Of a stretch of 64,000 bases of DNA, positions 8,743-18,252 are shown piece after piece. Under the pieces are notes generated by a model. It was not told the DNA's origin, ran no database searches, and saw nothing but the letters and a program-made list of their open reading frames with translations. The position numbers and the translations under genes were made by a program. Source of the stretch: Arenimonas fontis (GTDB lineage: Bacteria > Pseudomonadota > Gammaproteobacteria > Xanthomonadales > Xanthomonadaceae). The stretch spans positions 310,001 through 374,000 of the forward strand of contig NZ_VUOD01000002.1 of the NCBI RefSeq assembly GCF_008386465.1, read 5' to 3'. Each line of letters opens with the position of its first letter. The first letter of the stretch is position 1.

Positions 8743-9575
8743 ACGCCCCGCCGAACAGCGCCGGCAATGCCACCACCGGGCTGCTGCTGCGCCTGATTGG
8801 CCTGGTGTCGGCCGCCGTGCTGGCGGTCGGCCTGCAGGCCAGCGAGCTGGCCAAGGGCCTGCCCGGCGGCAACGGCTATCGGCTTGCCGACAACGACCGC
8901 TCTACACAGTGCGGCTTCGCCTGGCTGGACCTGGACCGCCAGGGCCATGAGCTCGAGCTGGTCGCCGGGCACCCGGGCGCGGCGGCCGACGACCGGGCGG
9001 CGATGCTGAGGCTGCGCCGGCCCTTCGAACTGTTCCAGACCCGCGTCGACCGGCTGGTGGTGTCGGGCAACGGCTATCTGGCCGCGGCCTCGGATTTCGC
9101 GCAGGACGACGGCAGCGACTACGGAAACCGCTGCGGCCTGCCGGCGCGCGCGGACAACGCCCGCTCCAGCCTCGACCGCATCTTCGTCTACCACGACGAC
9201 CTGCGGCCCCGGCCCGGGGCGCGGGTGCGACATGCCTTCTTCGAGGATTGTCCGCGCGCCGGCGTCGCAGGCAGCGAGGCCTGCACGGTGATCGAATGGG
9301 ATGGCTTCGAACGCAATGCCCCGCTGGCGAGCAGCCGGCCGCTGCGCATGCAGGCGGTGCTGTATCACCGCAGTCATGCCATCGTGATGCAATACGCCTC
9401 GGTGGACGACAGCGTCGGTGGCCAAGCCACGATCGGCCTGCAAGGCTTGGGCGGGCGCAGCGCCAACCGGGCCAGCTGCGATGTTCCGGGCCGGGTCGCG
9501 GACGGCCGCGCGCTTTGCTTCTTCGACCCCCGGTATCCGCCGGACGCCGCCCCGGAAACCGCAACCGCCCCCTGA
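8739..9575 (+). CDS. Exported protein closing the pilus-like operon, putative tip or adhesin
   Basis: A 278-residue protein with an N-terminal hydrophobic segment (LLLRLIGLVSAAVLAVGLQA) acting as signal peptide or anchor. Several cysteines are present (CGFAW, RCGLP, EDCPR, EACTV, ASCDV, LCFFD), suggesting disulfides in the periplasm. The part reading RMQAVLYHRSHAIVMQYASVDDS...ATIGLQG resembles nidogen-like or lectin-like beta-sheets seen in secreted adhesive proteins. It starts inside the barrel gene's stop (ATGA) and is the last gene of the rightward operon, the usual place for a tip adhesin. Function is inferred from position. Confidence 0.55.
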   Translation: MNAPPNSAGNATTGLLLRLIGLVSAAVLAVGLQASELAKGLPGGNGYRLADNDRSTQCGFAWLDLDRQGHELELVAGHPGAAADDRAAMLRLRRPFELFQTRVDRLVVSGNGYLAAASDFAQDDGSDYGNRCGLPARADNARSSLDRIFVYHDDLRPRPGARVRHAFFEDCPRAGVAGSEACTVIEWDGFERNAPLASSRPLRMQAVLYHRSHAIVMQYASVDDSVGGQATIGLQGLGGRSANRASCDVPGRVADGRALCFFDPRYPPDAAPETATAP

Positions 9576-9603
9576 AGCCCGCCGCTCCGGGGCGGCCGGC
9601 AGC

Positions 9604-10383
9604 TCAGCCCAGGGCCGCGCCGAGCAGACGCCGCAGCAAGGGCTGCAAGGCCGCCGCCCGCTGCGGCTGGTAGTCGCGCTGGGCGTCGTCCATGTAGGTG
9701 GTCTGGGCAAGCTCCAGCTGGATCGCTTCCACGCCGTCGGCCGGCTGGCCATAGTGCCGGGTGATGTAGCCGCCCTTGAAGCGGCCGTTGACGACGTGGC
9801 TGTAACGGTCCTGCCCTGCCAGCACCGCTTCCAGGCGGGCCTGGGTGGCGGCACCGCAACTGGCGCCCGCGGCCGTGCCGAGGTTCAGGTCGGGCAGCCG
9901 TCCCTCGAACAGGAAAGGCACTTCGGCCCGGATCGAATGGCCCTCCCACAGAACCACCCGGCCATGCGCCTGGCGCAGCCGCGCCAGTTCCGCCTGCAGG
10001 GCCTCGTGATAGGGCTGCCAATACGTCCGCACGCGCGCCGCGATCTCGTCGGCTGACGGCGCCTGGCCCGGCAGGTACACCGGTTCGCCGTCGAAGCGCA
10101 CGGCCGGACACAGGCCGGTGGTGTTCTGGCCGGGATACAGCGACGTGTCGTCGGGCGGGCGGTTCAGGTCCACCACGTAGCGGGAATACACCGGCACCAG
10201 CACCGAGGCGCCCATCTCCCGCGCGAAACCGTACAGGCGGCTGACGAACCAGTCGGTGTCGGGCGCGGACCGCGCCGCCGGCTGCATGCGCGCGGCGAGC
10301 TCCGGCGGGATCAGGCTGCCGTCGTGCGGCAGGCTCACCAACAGCGGCAGTTCGCCGCGGTGCAGGCTGAGGATCGTTTCCAT
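9604..10383 (-). CDS. hutG: N-formylglutamate deformylase
   Basis: Hydrolyses N-formyl-L-glutamate to glutamate and formate, the last step of the five-step histidine-degradation route. The 259-residue protein begins METILSLHRGELPLLVSLPH and has the family signatures PHDGSLIP, DLNRPP and LWEGHSIRAEVP, whose His and Asp/Glu residues bind the metal. hutF in this window supplies its substrate. It lies 10 bases downstream of the DadA-like gene and is probably cotranscribed with it, about 30 kb from the other hut genes here. Confidence 0.92.
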   Translation of the reverse strand: METILSLHRGELPLLVSLPHDGSLIPPELAARMQPAARSAPDTDWFVSRLYGFAREMGASVLVPVYSRYVVDLNRPPDDTSLYPGQNTTGLCPAVRFDGEPVYLPGQAPSADEIAARVRTYWQPYHEALQAELARLRQAHGRVVLWEGHSIRAEVPFLFEGRLPDLNLGTAAGASCGAATQARLEAVLAGQDRYSHVVNGRFKGGYITRHYGQPADGVEAIQLELAQTTYMDDAQRDYQPQRAAALQPLLRRLLGAALG

Positions 10384-10393
10384 GCCGGCGAGT

Positions 10394-11647
10394 CTAGCCG
10401 GCGAAACGCGCCGGCGAATAAGGCGCCGGATCCAGCGCCGGCGCCCGTCCGCTCATCAGGTCGGCCAGCAGGCGGCCGGTGCCCGCGCTCATGCCCATGC
10501 CCATCATGCCGTGGCCGGTGGCCAGCCACAGGTTGGTGTGGCCGGGCGCGCGGCCGATCAGCGGCAGGTCGTCCCAGGTCATCGGCCGCCAACCGCACCA
10601 TTCCTGGCGCTTGACCGGCCCGACCGGCTCGCGCAGGTAATCGCGGGCGCCACGCTCCAGGGCGTCCAGGCGGACCCGGTTGAGCCGCTGGTCGTAGCCG
10701 CTGAACTCCATGGTGCTGCCCAAGCGGTAGCCATCGGCCCAGGTGGTGACGCAGACACTGCGTTCCTTCAGCACCAGGGCGCGGCGCGGCACGATGGCCG
10801 GGCGCTCGTAGGTGATCGAATAGCCCTTGCCGGGCTGGATCGGGATGGGCAGGGCGATCATGGTGGCGAACAGGGGCGACCAGGCGCCCAAGGCCAGCAC
10901 CACCTGCGAGGCGCGGCGTTCGCCCTCGCTGGTCTGCACCGATTCGATGCCGTGCCGGCCACGCACGATGCCGGTGACGCACACGCCTTCCTCGATCGCG
11001 CCGCCGTCCTCGCGGATGATCCGGGCCAGTTCGGCGGTGTAACGATCCGGCCGCAGCTGCGCGTCGCCGGGAAAAAAGATGGAACCGGCCAGGCCTTCCT
11101 TCAGGGCCGGTTCGTCGGCAGCCAGCGCGGCGGGATCCATGAGCCTGGCCTCGATGCCCAGCTCGGCCAGCAGGCCGAGCTCGCGGGAGTGGCGGTCGAG
11201 CGCCCGGGCCTTGCGGAATACGTAATGCAGGCCGCCGGCCTCGAAACCGCAGTCCAGGCCCTGGCCGTAGACCAGGTCTTCGACGAGGGCGCGGGAGTAC
11301 TTGAGCAAGGCGCCCTTGGCCAGGCCGGCGATCCGCCAGTCGCGGGCATTGCAGCGCCCCGCCACCCGCGCCAGCCAACGCCAGAGCCCGGGATCCCAGC
11401 GCGGCCGGATATAGAGCGGCGCCGACGGGCTGAGCATCCAGCGCAATGCCTGCCCGACCAGGCCGGGGGCCGTCAGCGGCGCGGCATGACTGGGCGTCAG
11501 CGTGCCGCAATTGCCGTGCGAGGCGGCACCACCGACGCGGCCCTGCTCGATCACCCGGACGCTGCGACCTTCGGCCTGCAGGTAATGGGCGCAGGCCAGG
11601 CCGATCACCCCGCCGCCCAGGATCAGAACGTCCGCGTCCTTGTGCAT
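10394..11647 (-). CDS. FAD-dependent D-amino-acid dehydrogenase (DadA-like)
   Basis: A 417-residue DAO-family flavoprotein with an N-terminal dinucleotide-binding motif in VLILGGGVIGLACAHYL and a C-terminal GHGMMGMGMSAGTG segment that closes around the FAD. Members oxidise D-amino acids or D-hydroxyproline to keto or imino acids, feeding electrons to the membrane chain. The RPMTWDDLPLIGRAP segment is typical of DadA and its relatives. Substrate cannot be read from sequence. It precedes hutG by 10 bases, suggesting a small amino-acid catabolic unit. Confidence 0.85.
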   Translation of the reverse strand: MHKDADVLILGGGVIGLACAHYLQAEGRSVRVIEQGRVGGAASHGNCGTLTPSHAAPLTAPGLVGQALRWMLSPSAPLYIRPRWDPGLWRWLARVAGRCNARDWRIAGLAKGALLKYSRALVEDLVYGQGLDCGFEAGGLHYVFRKARALDRHSRELGLLAELGIEARLMDPAALAADEPALKEGLAGSIFFPGDAQLRPDRYTAELARIIREDGGAIEEGVCVTGIVRGRHGIESVQTSEGERRASQVVLALGAWSPLFATMIALPIPIQPGKGYSITYERPAIVPRRALVLKERSVCVTTWADGYRLGSTMEFSGYDQRLNRVRLDALERGARDYLREPVGPVKRQEWCGWRPMTWDDLPLIGRAPGHTNLWLATGHGMMGMGMSAGTGRLLADLMSGRAPALDPAPYSPARFAG

Positions 11648-11676
11648 GCGCGGATTCTACGCCGGGCGCCTTCGGC

Positions 11677-12924
11677 TCAGCGCCGCATGGGCGGCAGGCT
11701 GCCGTAGGTGGCGGCGCGCCACAGCCATTCCACCGGGCCCATGCGGAACCGGTCCAGCCACCAGCGGCTCAGGCCCAGCTGCAACAGGAAGAAGCCGGTC
11801 GCCAGCGGCAGCTGCCAGGCGCGCGGCACCTGTTCGAACAGGCCCAGGCCGTAGTGGTAGAACAGCAGGGTCATGGCCAGCGACTGCAACAGGTAATTGC
11901 TCAGCGCCATGCGGCCGGCGGGTGCCAGCCAGGATGGCCAGCCGGCCGGATTCGCCGCCTGCACGGCCCGCACGATCCAGGCCAGGTAGGCCAGGGCCAT
12001 CAACACACCGCCCAGCATCTGCAGCACCTGGGCGAAGCTGGCGGTCAGATCGAGGCGGGCGAAATCCATGGTCGGCACCAGCCACCAGGACCACAGGGTC
12101 ATGGCCAGACCCGCCGGCAGCGCCAGCCGGCGCAGTGCCGCGTAGAGGCGCGGCCATTCGCCAGGCCGGGCGATGGCGCCGCTGCGCACGAACCAGGCGC
12201 CGAGCAGGAACAGGCCGAGGATGAACCAGCCGTAGATGAGGATGAAGGCGAGCATGCTGCCGACGTCGGCCACACGCTGGGCCGTGGCTTCGGCGAAGCT
12301 GCCGCTGCCGTAAGCCAGGCGCTGGGCTTCGATCTGGGCGGCGAAGGTGGCGGCCTGCTCCTGCATCTGCCGCTGGAACTCCGCCGCCTGCTCCGGAGGC
12401 GCCAGCTGGACCAGACTGCCCAGGCCGCCCAGCAACAGGTTCAGCACGCAGGGCACCAGCATCCAGAAAACGCCCCATCCGATCAGCCTGGACGCCGGCG
12501 TGCGCCGGAAGAACAACAGCAGCACGAAGCCGGCAAGCGCGTAGGTGACCAGGATGTCGCCCGCCCAGATCAGCAGGGCGTGCACCAGGCCGATGGCCAG
12601 CAGCGCCAGGATCCGGCGCAGGTAGATGGCGAAGAAGGGCTGCTCGCGCGCCTGTGCCCTGGCCAGCATCACCGCGAAGCCCATGCCGAACAGCAGGGAG
12701 AACAGCGGGTAGAACTTGCCCTGTACCAGCAGGTAGACCAGCGTGTCGGCAACCCGGTCGGCACCGGAAAGCGAAGGGTCCACTCCGGTCATGGAGGCGG
12801 TCAGGGGGCCGGCCATGCCTTCGATGTTCATCAGCAGGATGCCGAGCAGGGCGAACCCGCGCAGCACGTCCATGACGGTGATCCGCTCGGCCGCCGCCAC
12901 CGGCCCCATTGCCTCTCCAGCCAC
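11677..12924 (-). CDS. DUF418 family (YeiB-like) membrane protein
   Basis: A 415-residue polytopic membrane protein. The N-terminus RITVMDVLRGFALLGILLMN is the signature of YeiB/DUF418 proteins, and the C-terminal half carries the DUF418 block NYLLQSLAMTLLFYHYGLG. About ten membrane segments are visible. A GTG start at 12924 has GGAGGAGG just upstream; an ATG at 12909 with GGAGAGG is an alternative. The role of the family is poorly known. It is 29 bases upstream of the DadA-like gene on the same strand. Confidence 0.88.
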   Translation of the reverse strand: MAGEAMGPVAAAERITVMDVLRGFALLGILLMNIEGMAGPLTASMTGVDPSLSGADRVADTLVYLLVQGKFYPLFSLLFGMGFAVMLARAQAREQPFFAIYLRRILALLAIGLVHALLIWAGDILVTYALAGFVLLLFFRRTPASRLIGWGVFWMLVPCVLNLLLGGLGSLVQLAPPEQAAEFQRQMQEQAATFAAQIEAQRLAYGSGSFAEATAQRVADVGSMLAFILIYGWFILGLFLLGAWFVRSGAIARPGEWPRLYAALRRLALPAGLAMTLWSWWLVPTMDFARLDLTASFAQVLQMLGGVLMALAYLAWIVRAVQAANPAGWPSWLAPAGRMALSNYLLQSLAMTLLFYHYGLGLFEQVPRAWQLPLATGFFLLQLGLSRWWLDRFRMGPVEWLWRAATYGSLPPMRR

Positions 12925-13028
12925 CCTGCCTCCTCCCCCGATCGGGGTTCGATTCCTCAGTTCCGACGCCAGGATCGGACTCCCGGCCCCGGGCCTTGAG
13001 TCAGCCCCTTGCGCCGATTCCCGTCCTA

Positions 13029-13508
13029 TCAGTGCTGGTGGCCGCCGGCGCCATGAACGTGACCGTGTTCGATTTCCGCCTGCTCGGCCTCGCGCACGTC
13101 CACGATCTCGATGTCGAACCGCAGGGTCTTGCCGGCCATCGGATGGTTCAGGTCCACGTCCACCACCGTCGCACCGACCTTGACGACGGTGACGGCGCGG
13201 GGACCGTTCGACGTATCCAGCACCACCTGCTGGCCCGGCAGCAGCCTGGCCTGGCGAAAATGCTTCTTGGGCAGCCGCTGCACCAGGCCCTCGCGACGCT
13301 CGCCGTAAGCCTGGTCCGGCGCAACCGTCACCTCGAAACGGTCACCGGCCACGTGCTCCATCATCGCCGCTTCCAGGCCGGGGATGATATTGCCGTGGCC
13401 GATCAGCACGGCCAGGGGCTCGCGTTCGCGCGAGCTCTCCAGGGCCTCCCGGCCCGGCTCCGACACGGTGTAGTGGAAACGGACGACGCGGTTGTTCTCG
13501 ATCTTCAT
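13029..13508 (-). CDS. slyD: FKBP-type peptidyl-prolyl isomerase SlyD
   Basis: A 159-residue protein with the SlyD layout: split FKBP domain (MKIENNRVVRFHYTVSEP, then IGHGNIIPGLEAAMM), an inserted-flap chaperone domain around residues 70-125 (DQAYGERRE through DLNHPMAGKTL), and a histidine-rich tail (EHGHVHGAGGHQH) shorter than in E. coli. SlyD isomerises prolyl bonds, holds unfolded chains and delivers nickel. The ATG at 13508 was chosen because it gives the family N-terminus. Confidence 0.95.
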   Translation of the reverse strand: MKIENNRVVRFHYTVSEPGREALESSREREPLAVLIGHGNIIPGLEAAMMEHVAGDRFEVTVAPDQAYGERREGLVQRLPKKHFRQARLLPGQQVVLDTSNGPRAVTVVKVGATVVDVDLNHPMAGKTLRFDIEIVDVREAEQAEIEHGHVHGAGGHQH

Positions 13509-13568
13509 GGGCTTTCCGGGCAGGGGCCGGTGACGCGGCCGGCGGGATGGGGCAGACTCCGCCACGTG

Positions 13569-14147
13569 ATGGCGAGCGCGCATTATCCCGGCCGCTTCGG
13601 GCCGGCGCCAGTTCGGGGCCGGCCGGCCCTGTCCTTTCCGTTCGCAAACCTGCTGCTGGCGGGCTTGCTGCTCGCGGGCTGCGCGGGCGCGCCCGAGCGC
13701 CGGGCCGGCGCACCCGCGCGCGGCATCGGCGAGGGGATCCGCATCACCGACGTCAGCCCGGACGACCCGGCCCGGGCCAACGATGTCCTGATGCGGGCCC
13801 TGGGCCTGGTCGGCACCCCTTACCGCTGGGGCGGCAACACCCCCGAAGGCGGCTTCGACTGCAGCGGTCTGGTCGGCTTCGTTTTCCTGGACGCGGCGAA
13901 CGTCTACTTGCCGCGCACCACGCGCGAGATCGCCCGGCACCGGGCCAAGTCGCCGCCTCCCGACCGCCTGGCGCCCGGTGACCTGGTGCTGTTCGCCAAC
14001 CGCGGCCAGGTCTTCCATATCGGCATCTATGTCGGCGAGGGTCGCTTCGTGCACGCGCCCAGCACCGGCGGCACGGTGCGCCTGGACCGGCTCGACAACC
14101 CCTACTGGAGCCGGCACTACGCCGGCGCACGCCGCCTGCTGGACTGA
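13569..14147 (+). CDS. NlpC/P60 family lipoprotein endopeptidase
   Basis: A 192-residue protein with a lipobox (LLLAGC, Cys38) and a C-terminal NlpC/P60 domain. The catalytic triad is visible: Cys98 in FDCSG, His150 in FHIGIYVG and His162 in FVHAPS. TPYRWGGNTPEGGFDCSGLV is the family signature. Such enzymes (Spr/MepS-like) cut peptide cross-links in peptidoglycan from the outer membrane. It diverges from slyD, with the start codon about 60 bp from the slyD start. Confidence 0.92.
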   Translation: MASAHYPGRFGPAPVRGRPALSFPFANLLLAGLLLAGCAGAPERRAGAPARGIGEGIRITDVSPDDPARANDVLMRALGLVGTPYRWGGNTPEGGFDCSGLVGFVFLDAANVYLPRTTREIARHRAKSPPPDRLAPGDLVLFANRGQVFHIGIYVGEGRFVHAPSTGGTVRLDRLDNPYWSRHYAGARRLLD

Positions 14148-14196
14148 CGGACCGTATCCTCCGGGCAGGCAGCCGGGCGGCCGGCGCGCTGTCGGA

Positions 14197-14580
14197 CTAG
14201 CGACGCGCCGGTTCCGGCCGCAGCCACAGCCAGGTGCCTGTCACCGCCATGATCGCGGTGCCGATCGCCGCCATCCACCACTTCGGCGCGGTCAGGAAGA
14301 AGATCACCGCGCATGCCGCCATCGTGCCCACCGCCCACCACTTGGCCCGGCGGCTGACCGAACCGGTTTCCCGCCAATCGCGGATCATCGGCCCGAAAAC
14401 GCGATGCGCCAGCAACCGGTCGTGCAGGCGTTTCGAGCCCCTGGCCGCCGCGTAGGCCGACAGCAACACGAACGGCGTGGTCGGCAGCCCCGGCAGGAAG
14501 ATACCGACGATGCCCAGGCCCAGGGTCACGTAGGCCAACAGCAACCAGAACCAGCGTCGGACCCGCGCAGTCGGGCTCAT
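14197..14580 (-). CDS. DUF454 family (YbaN-like) inner-membrane protein
   Basis: A 127-residue protein with an N-terminal pair of hydrophobic segments carrying the DUF454 signature LGIVGIFLPGLPTTPFVLLS. A cytoplasmic middle (HDRLLAHRVFGPMIRDWRE) is followed by one or two more membrane segments. Function of the family is not established. Its ATG overlaps the stop codon of the YkvA-like gene upstream by four bases (ATGA), so the two are cotranscribed. Confidence 0.9.
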   Translation of the reverse strand: MSPTARVRRWFWLLLAYVTLGLGIVGIFLPGLPTTPFVLLSAYAAARGSKRLHDRLLAHRVFGPMIRDWRETGSVSRRAKWWAVGTMAACAVIFFLTAPKWWMAAIGTAIMAVTGTWLWLRPEPARR

Positions 14581-15149
14581 TCCGGCGCGATGCCGTCCGA
14601 GGCGGCGCCCGCCGTGGCCGCCGCCAGCGCCATGGCCTCACGCAGGGTGCGCCTGCGCATGCGCGCGTGCAGGCGGTCGCGCAGCCGCGCCATCTCCCGG
14701 GCCTGGACAATGCGGTCGTCCGGTCCCGCCGCCACCGGCAAGGCTTCACGGGCGAAGCGGAACTCGTCCCAGGCCTGCACCACGTGGCGGATCCGTCGCA
14801 GCAACAGCTCCAGCATGATCGCGTCGTCGAGCAGGCCGATCACCGCCACCTCGTCCGGAATCAGATCCTCCGGATCGCTGAAATAGGCGAGCAGCCGAAG
14901 CACTTCCGCGCGCTCCACCTGCGGCAGGGCCCAGCCATCGTCCTCCAGCATGTCTACCAGCCCCTGCACCTCGCGCAGGCGACGGCGGACGTAACCGGGC
15001 GCACGGGCGATCGGCAGCGTGTCCAGGGCATGCCTGGCCGCCGCGACGATGTCGCATTCCTCGGCGCAGGCGACCCGCGCCTCGGCCCGGGCCAAGGCCT
15101 CATGGAAACGCTCGATGTCGGCCGGTTCCAGCTCGAACGTGATGCGCAT
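14577..15149 (-). CDS. YkvA/DUF1232-like protein
   Basis: A 190-residue soluble protein. The central block LLAYFSDPEDLIPDEVAVIGLLDDAIMLEL matches the DUF1232/YkvA core, in which an aspartate-proline-aspartate helix pair is followed by a conserved DDA. The N-terminal 60 residues and the Arg-rich C-terminal helix (RLRDRLHARMRRRTLREAM) are extensions. The ATG at 15149 is preferred; another in-frame ATG lies three codons upstream at 15158. Coupled to the DUF454 gene by overlap. Function unknown. Confidence 0.8.
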   Translation of the reverse strand: MRITFELEPADIERFHEALARAEARVACAEECDIVAAARHALDTLPIARAPGYVRRRLREVQGLVDMLEDDGWALPQVERAEVLRLLAYFSDPEDLIPDEVAVIGLLDDAIMLELLLRRIRHVVQAWDEFRFAREALPVAAGPDDRIVQAREMARLRDRLHARMRRRTLREAMALAAATAGAASDGIAPE

Positions 15150-15420
15150 GGCCGCCATCCTACGCCAGCTGAACACGCCGTTCACACGCGCTGGCGGCGG
15201 TCGGGCCTTTCGCGTAGCATCCCGCCCCGTTTGCTGCATCGGCTGACCGTTTTCCCACGGCAGGCCCGCCCTCCGCCGGAGCCCCGCTCCGCCGGTCCCG
15301 GCCCCACCCGCACGAGCTTCGCTGCACAGACACGCCCGGCCACCGGCCCGGCGCACAAACCCGAAACATCACTCGCAGCGCGGTTCCAGGGAACGCTCCG
15401 GGTCCACACGGAGCCAATCC

Positions 15421-16734
<1,314 letters not shown>

Positions 16735-16800
16735 GGGCCCGGTCCGTTCCGCAAGAAAAGGTGTGAGCGGACTCCGGGGAGGGACCGCCATCGAGCCGCC

Positions 16801-16836
16801 GCCCCGGCCGCCGGGCGCTGGACGGGGCTTGTTTTT
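16801..16836 (+). terminator. Probable intrinsic terminator after rhlE
   Basis: GCCCCG (16801-16806) pairs with CGGGGC (16823-16828), the loop can fold further, and TTGTTTTT follows at once. It lies about 65 bases after the rhlE stop codon and before the next rightward gene. Confidence 0.5.
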
Positions 16837-16887
16837 CCCGGGAGGCGGGCGGATGCTCGCGGCACGCTTCCGGGGAGGAATGCCGAC

Positions 16888-17280
16888 ATGTTCAGGACCC
16901 TGCTGGCCGTCGTGCTGGGCACCCTGGCCGCCGGGCTGGCGGTCGCCGGCGTACAGGCCCTTGGCCACTGGCTGTATCCGCCGCCGGTCGAGGTGGATTG
17001 GCGGGACCGGGCAGCGGTGACGGCGCTGATCGACTCCCTGCCGGTCGCCCAACTGGCGTTCGTGCCGGCGGCCTATGCCGTCGGCAGTTTCGTCGGCGGT
17101 TTCGTCGGCGGCACGGTCAGCGCCCTGCACAAGCGCGGCGCCGCCCTTGCCGTGGGCCTCGTGATGCTGGCCCTGGTCGTGGTCAATTTCGCGATGATTC
17201 CGCACCCGATGTGGATGGTGGCGGCCGGAGTCCTGGTGCCGCTGCCATTGGCCTGGCTGGGAGGCCGCTTCGCGCTCTGA
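16888..17280 (+). CDS. Small hypothetical membrane protein
   Basis: A 130-residue protein with four predicted membrane segments: residues ~3-28, ~52-78 (PAAYAVGSFVGGFVGGTVSA, glycine-zipper-like), ~84-102 and ~107-126. Between the first two is a short loop PPPVEVDWRDRAAVTALIDSL. GGGGAGGAATGCCGAC before the ATG gives a good ribosome-binding site. I do not recognise a family with a known function. It ends five bases before the convergent EamA transporter gene. Confidence 0.8.
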   Translation: MFRTLLAVVLGTLAAGLAVAGVQALGHWLYPPPVEVDWRDRAAVTALIDSLPVAQLAFVPAAYAVGSFVGGFVGGTVSALHKRGAALAVGLVMLALVVVNFAMIPHPMWMVAAGVLVPLPLAWLGGRFAL

Positions 17281-17285
17281 ACCGC

Positions 17286-18146
17286 TCAGGCGGGACGGCG
17301 GCGCAGGCTGAGCCAGGCGCCGGACAGCAGCAGAAGCATGGCCACGGTCTGGCTCCAGTGCGGCTGCGCCCGGCCGAAGACCAGCAGGAACCCCGTGGAC
17401 AACAATGGCGCCGCATAGGACAGGGTGCCCAGCAAGGCGATGTGGCCGCGTTTGGTGCCGATGTCCCAGAGCCAGAAGGCCAGTCCGGTGGGGCCCAGGC
17501 CCAGCACCGCGATGGCCAGCCACTGCGCCGGCGCCGGCGCCATCGTGCGTTCGAAGGCCAGATGCGCGCCGGCCCCCAGCAGGGCCACGAGCAGGCAGGC
17601 TCCGGCCATGGCCGTGGAAGGCACGTCGCCGAAACGTCGGTTGAGCACCGAGTACAGCGACCAGGTCAGGGCCGCCCCCAGGGCCGCCAGGTAGCCGGGC
17701 AGGTGTTCGGCCCTGAAGCCGCCGCCGCCGCGGCCGACCAGCAATACCGCCGCCGCCAGCCCCAACAGCGTGCCCAGCCATTGCGCCGGGCGCACCTGCG
17801 CGCCGGCAAGCGGCCCGGCGAAGACCACGATCAACAGCGGCCACAGGTAGTTGACCAGGTTGGCTTCCACCACCGGCGCCCGTTTCAGCGCGATGAAGTA
17901 CAGCGCGTGATAGCCGAACAACGCCGCCACGCCCAGCACCGCCGCCGGCAGCGGCTGGCGCAGCGCCGACAGCCCCGGTCCGCCGGGCCGGACCAGCGCC
18001 AGCAGGCCGGCCAGCCCGGCGATGCCGAAGCCCGAGGCCAGCAGCTGGAAGGGCGGGATCCCCGCAGTCGCGGCGGTCAGCACCGCCAGTGAAGACCAGA
18101 GCAGGATGGCGGCGAATCCGGCGGCGGTGGCTTGGTTGGGGGTCAT
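17286..18146 (-). CDS. EamA/DMT family exporter, YddG-like
   Basis: A 286-residue protein with ten predicted membrane helices and two EamA repeats. The N-terminus MTPNQATAAGFAAILLWSSL resembles YddG-type aromatic amino-acid and drug exporters. SLYSVLNRRFGDVPSTAM lies near the repeat junction, and AFWLWDIGTKRGHIALLGTLSY near the second-repeat core fits the same subgroup. The ATG at 18146 is preferred over one at 18191 because it gives the family N-terminus. Substrate not determinable. Confidence 0.87.
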   Translation of the reverse strand: MTPNQATAAGFAAILLWSSLAVLTAATAGIPPFQLLASGFGIAGLAGLLALVRPGGPGLSALRQPLPAAVLGVAALFGYHALYFIALKRAPVVEANLVNYLWPLLIVVFAGPLAGAQVRPAQWLGTLLGLAAAVLLVGRGGGGFRAEHLPGYLAALGAALTWSLYSVLNRRFGDVPSTAMAGACLLVALLGAGAHLAFERTMAPAPAQWLAIAVLGLGPTGLAFWLWDIGTKRGHIALLGTLSYAAPLLSTGFLLVFGRAQPHWSQTVAMLLLLSGAWLSLRRRPA

Positions 18147-18252
18147 GCGGGCGGCCTTGGCGAGCGCGCACGATACCGGCGTCCGCAGCAAGGGTCACCT
18201 TGGCGTGGCAACCACCAGGGCCGTGGATAATGATCGGCAGAACGGAGCCCCC

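Noticed and set aside
12936-12947. CCCCGATCGGGG palindrome upstream of the DUF418 gene
   Set aside because: Short, G+C-rich self-complementary words are common at this base composition, and it has no other support.
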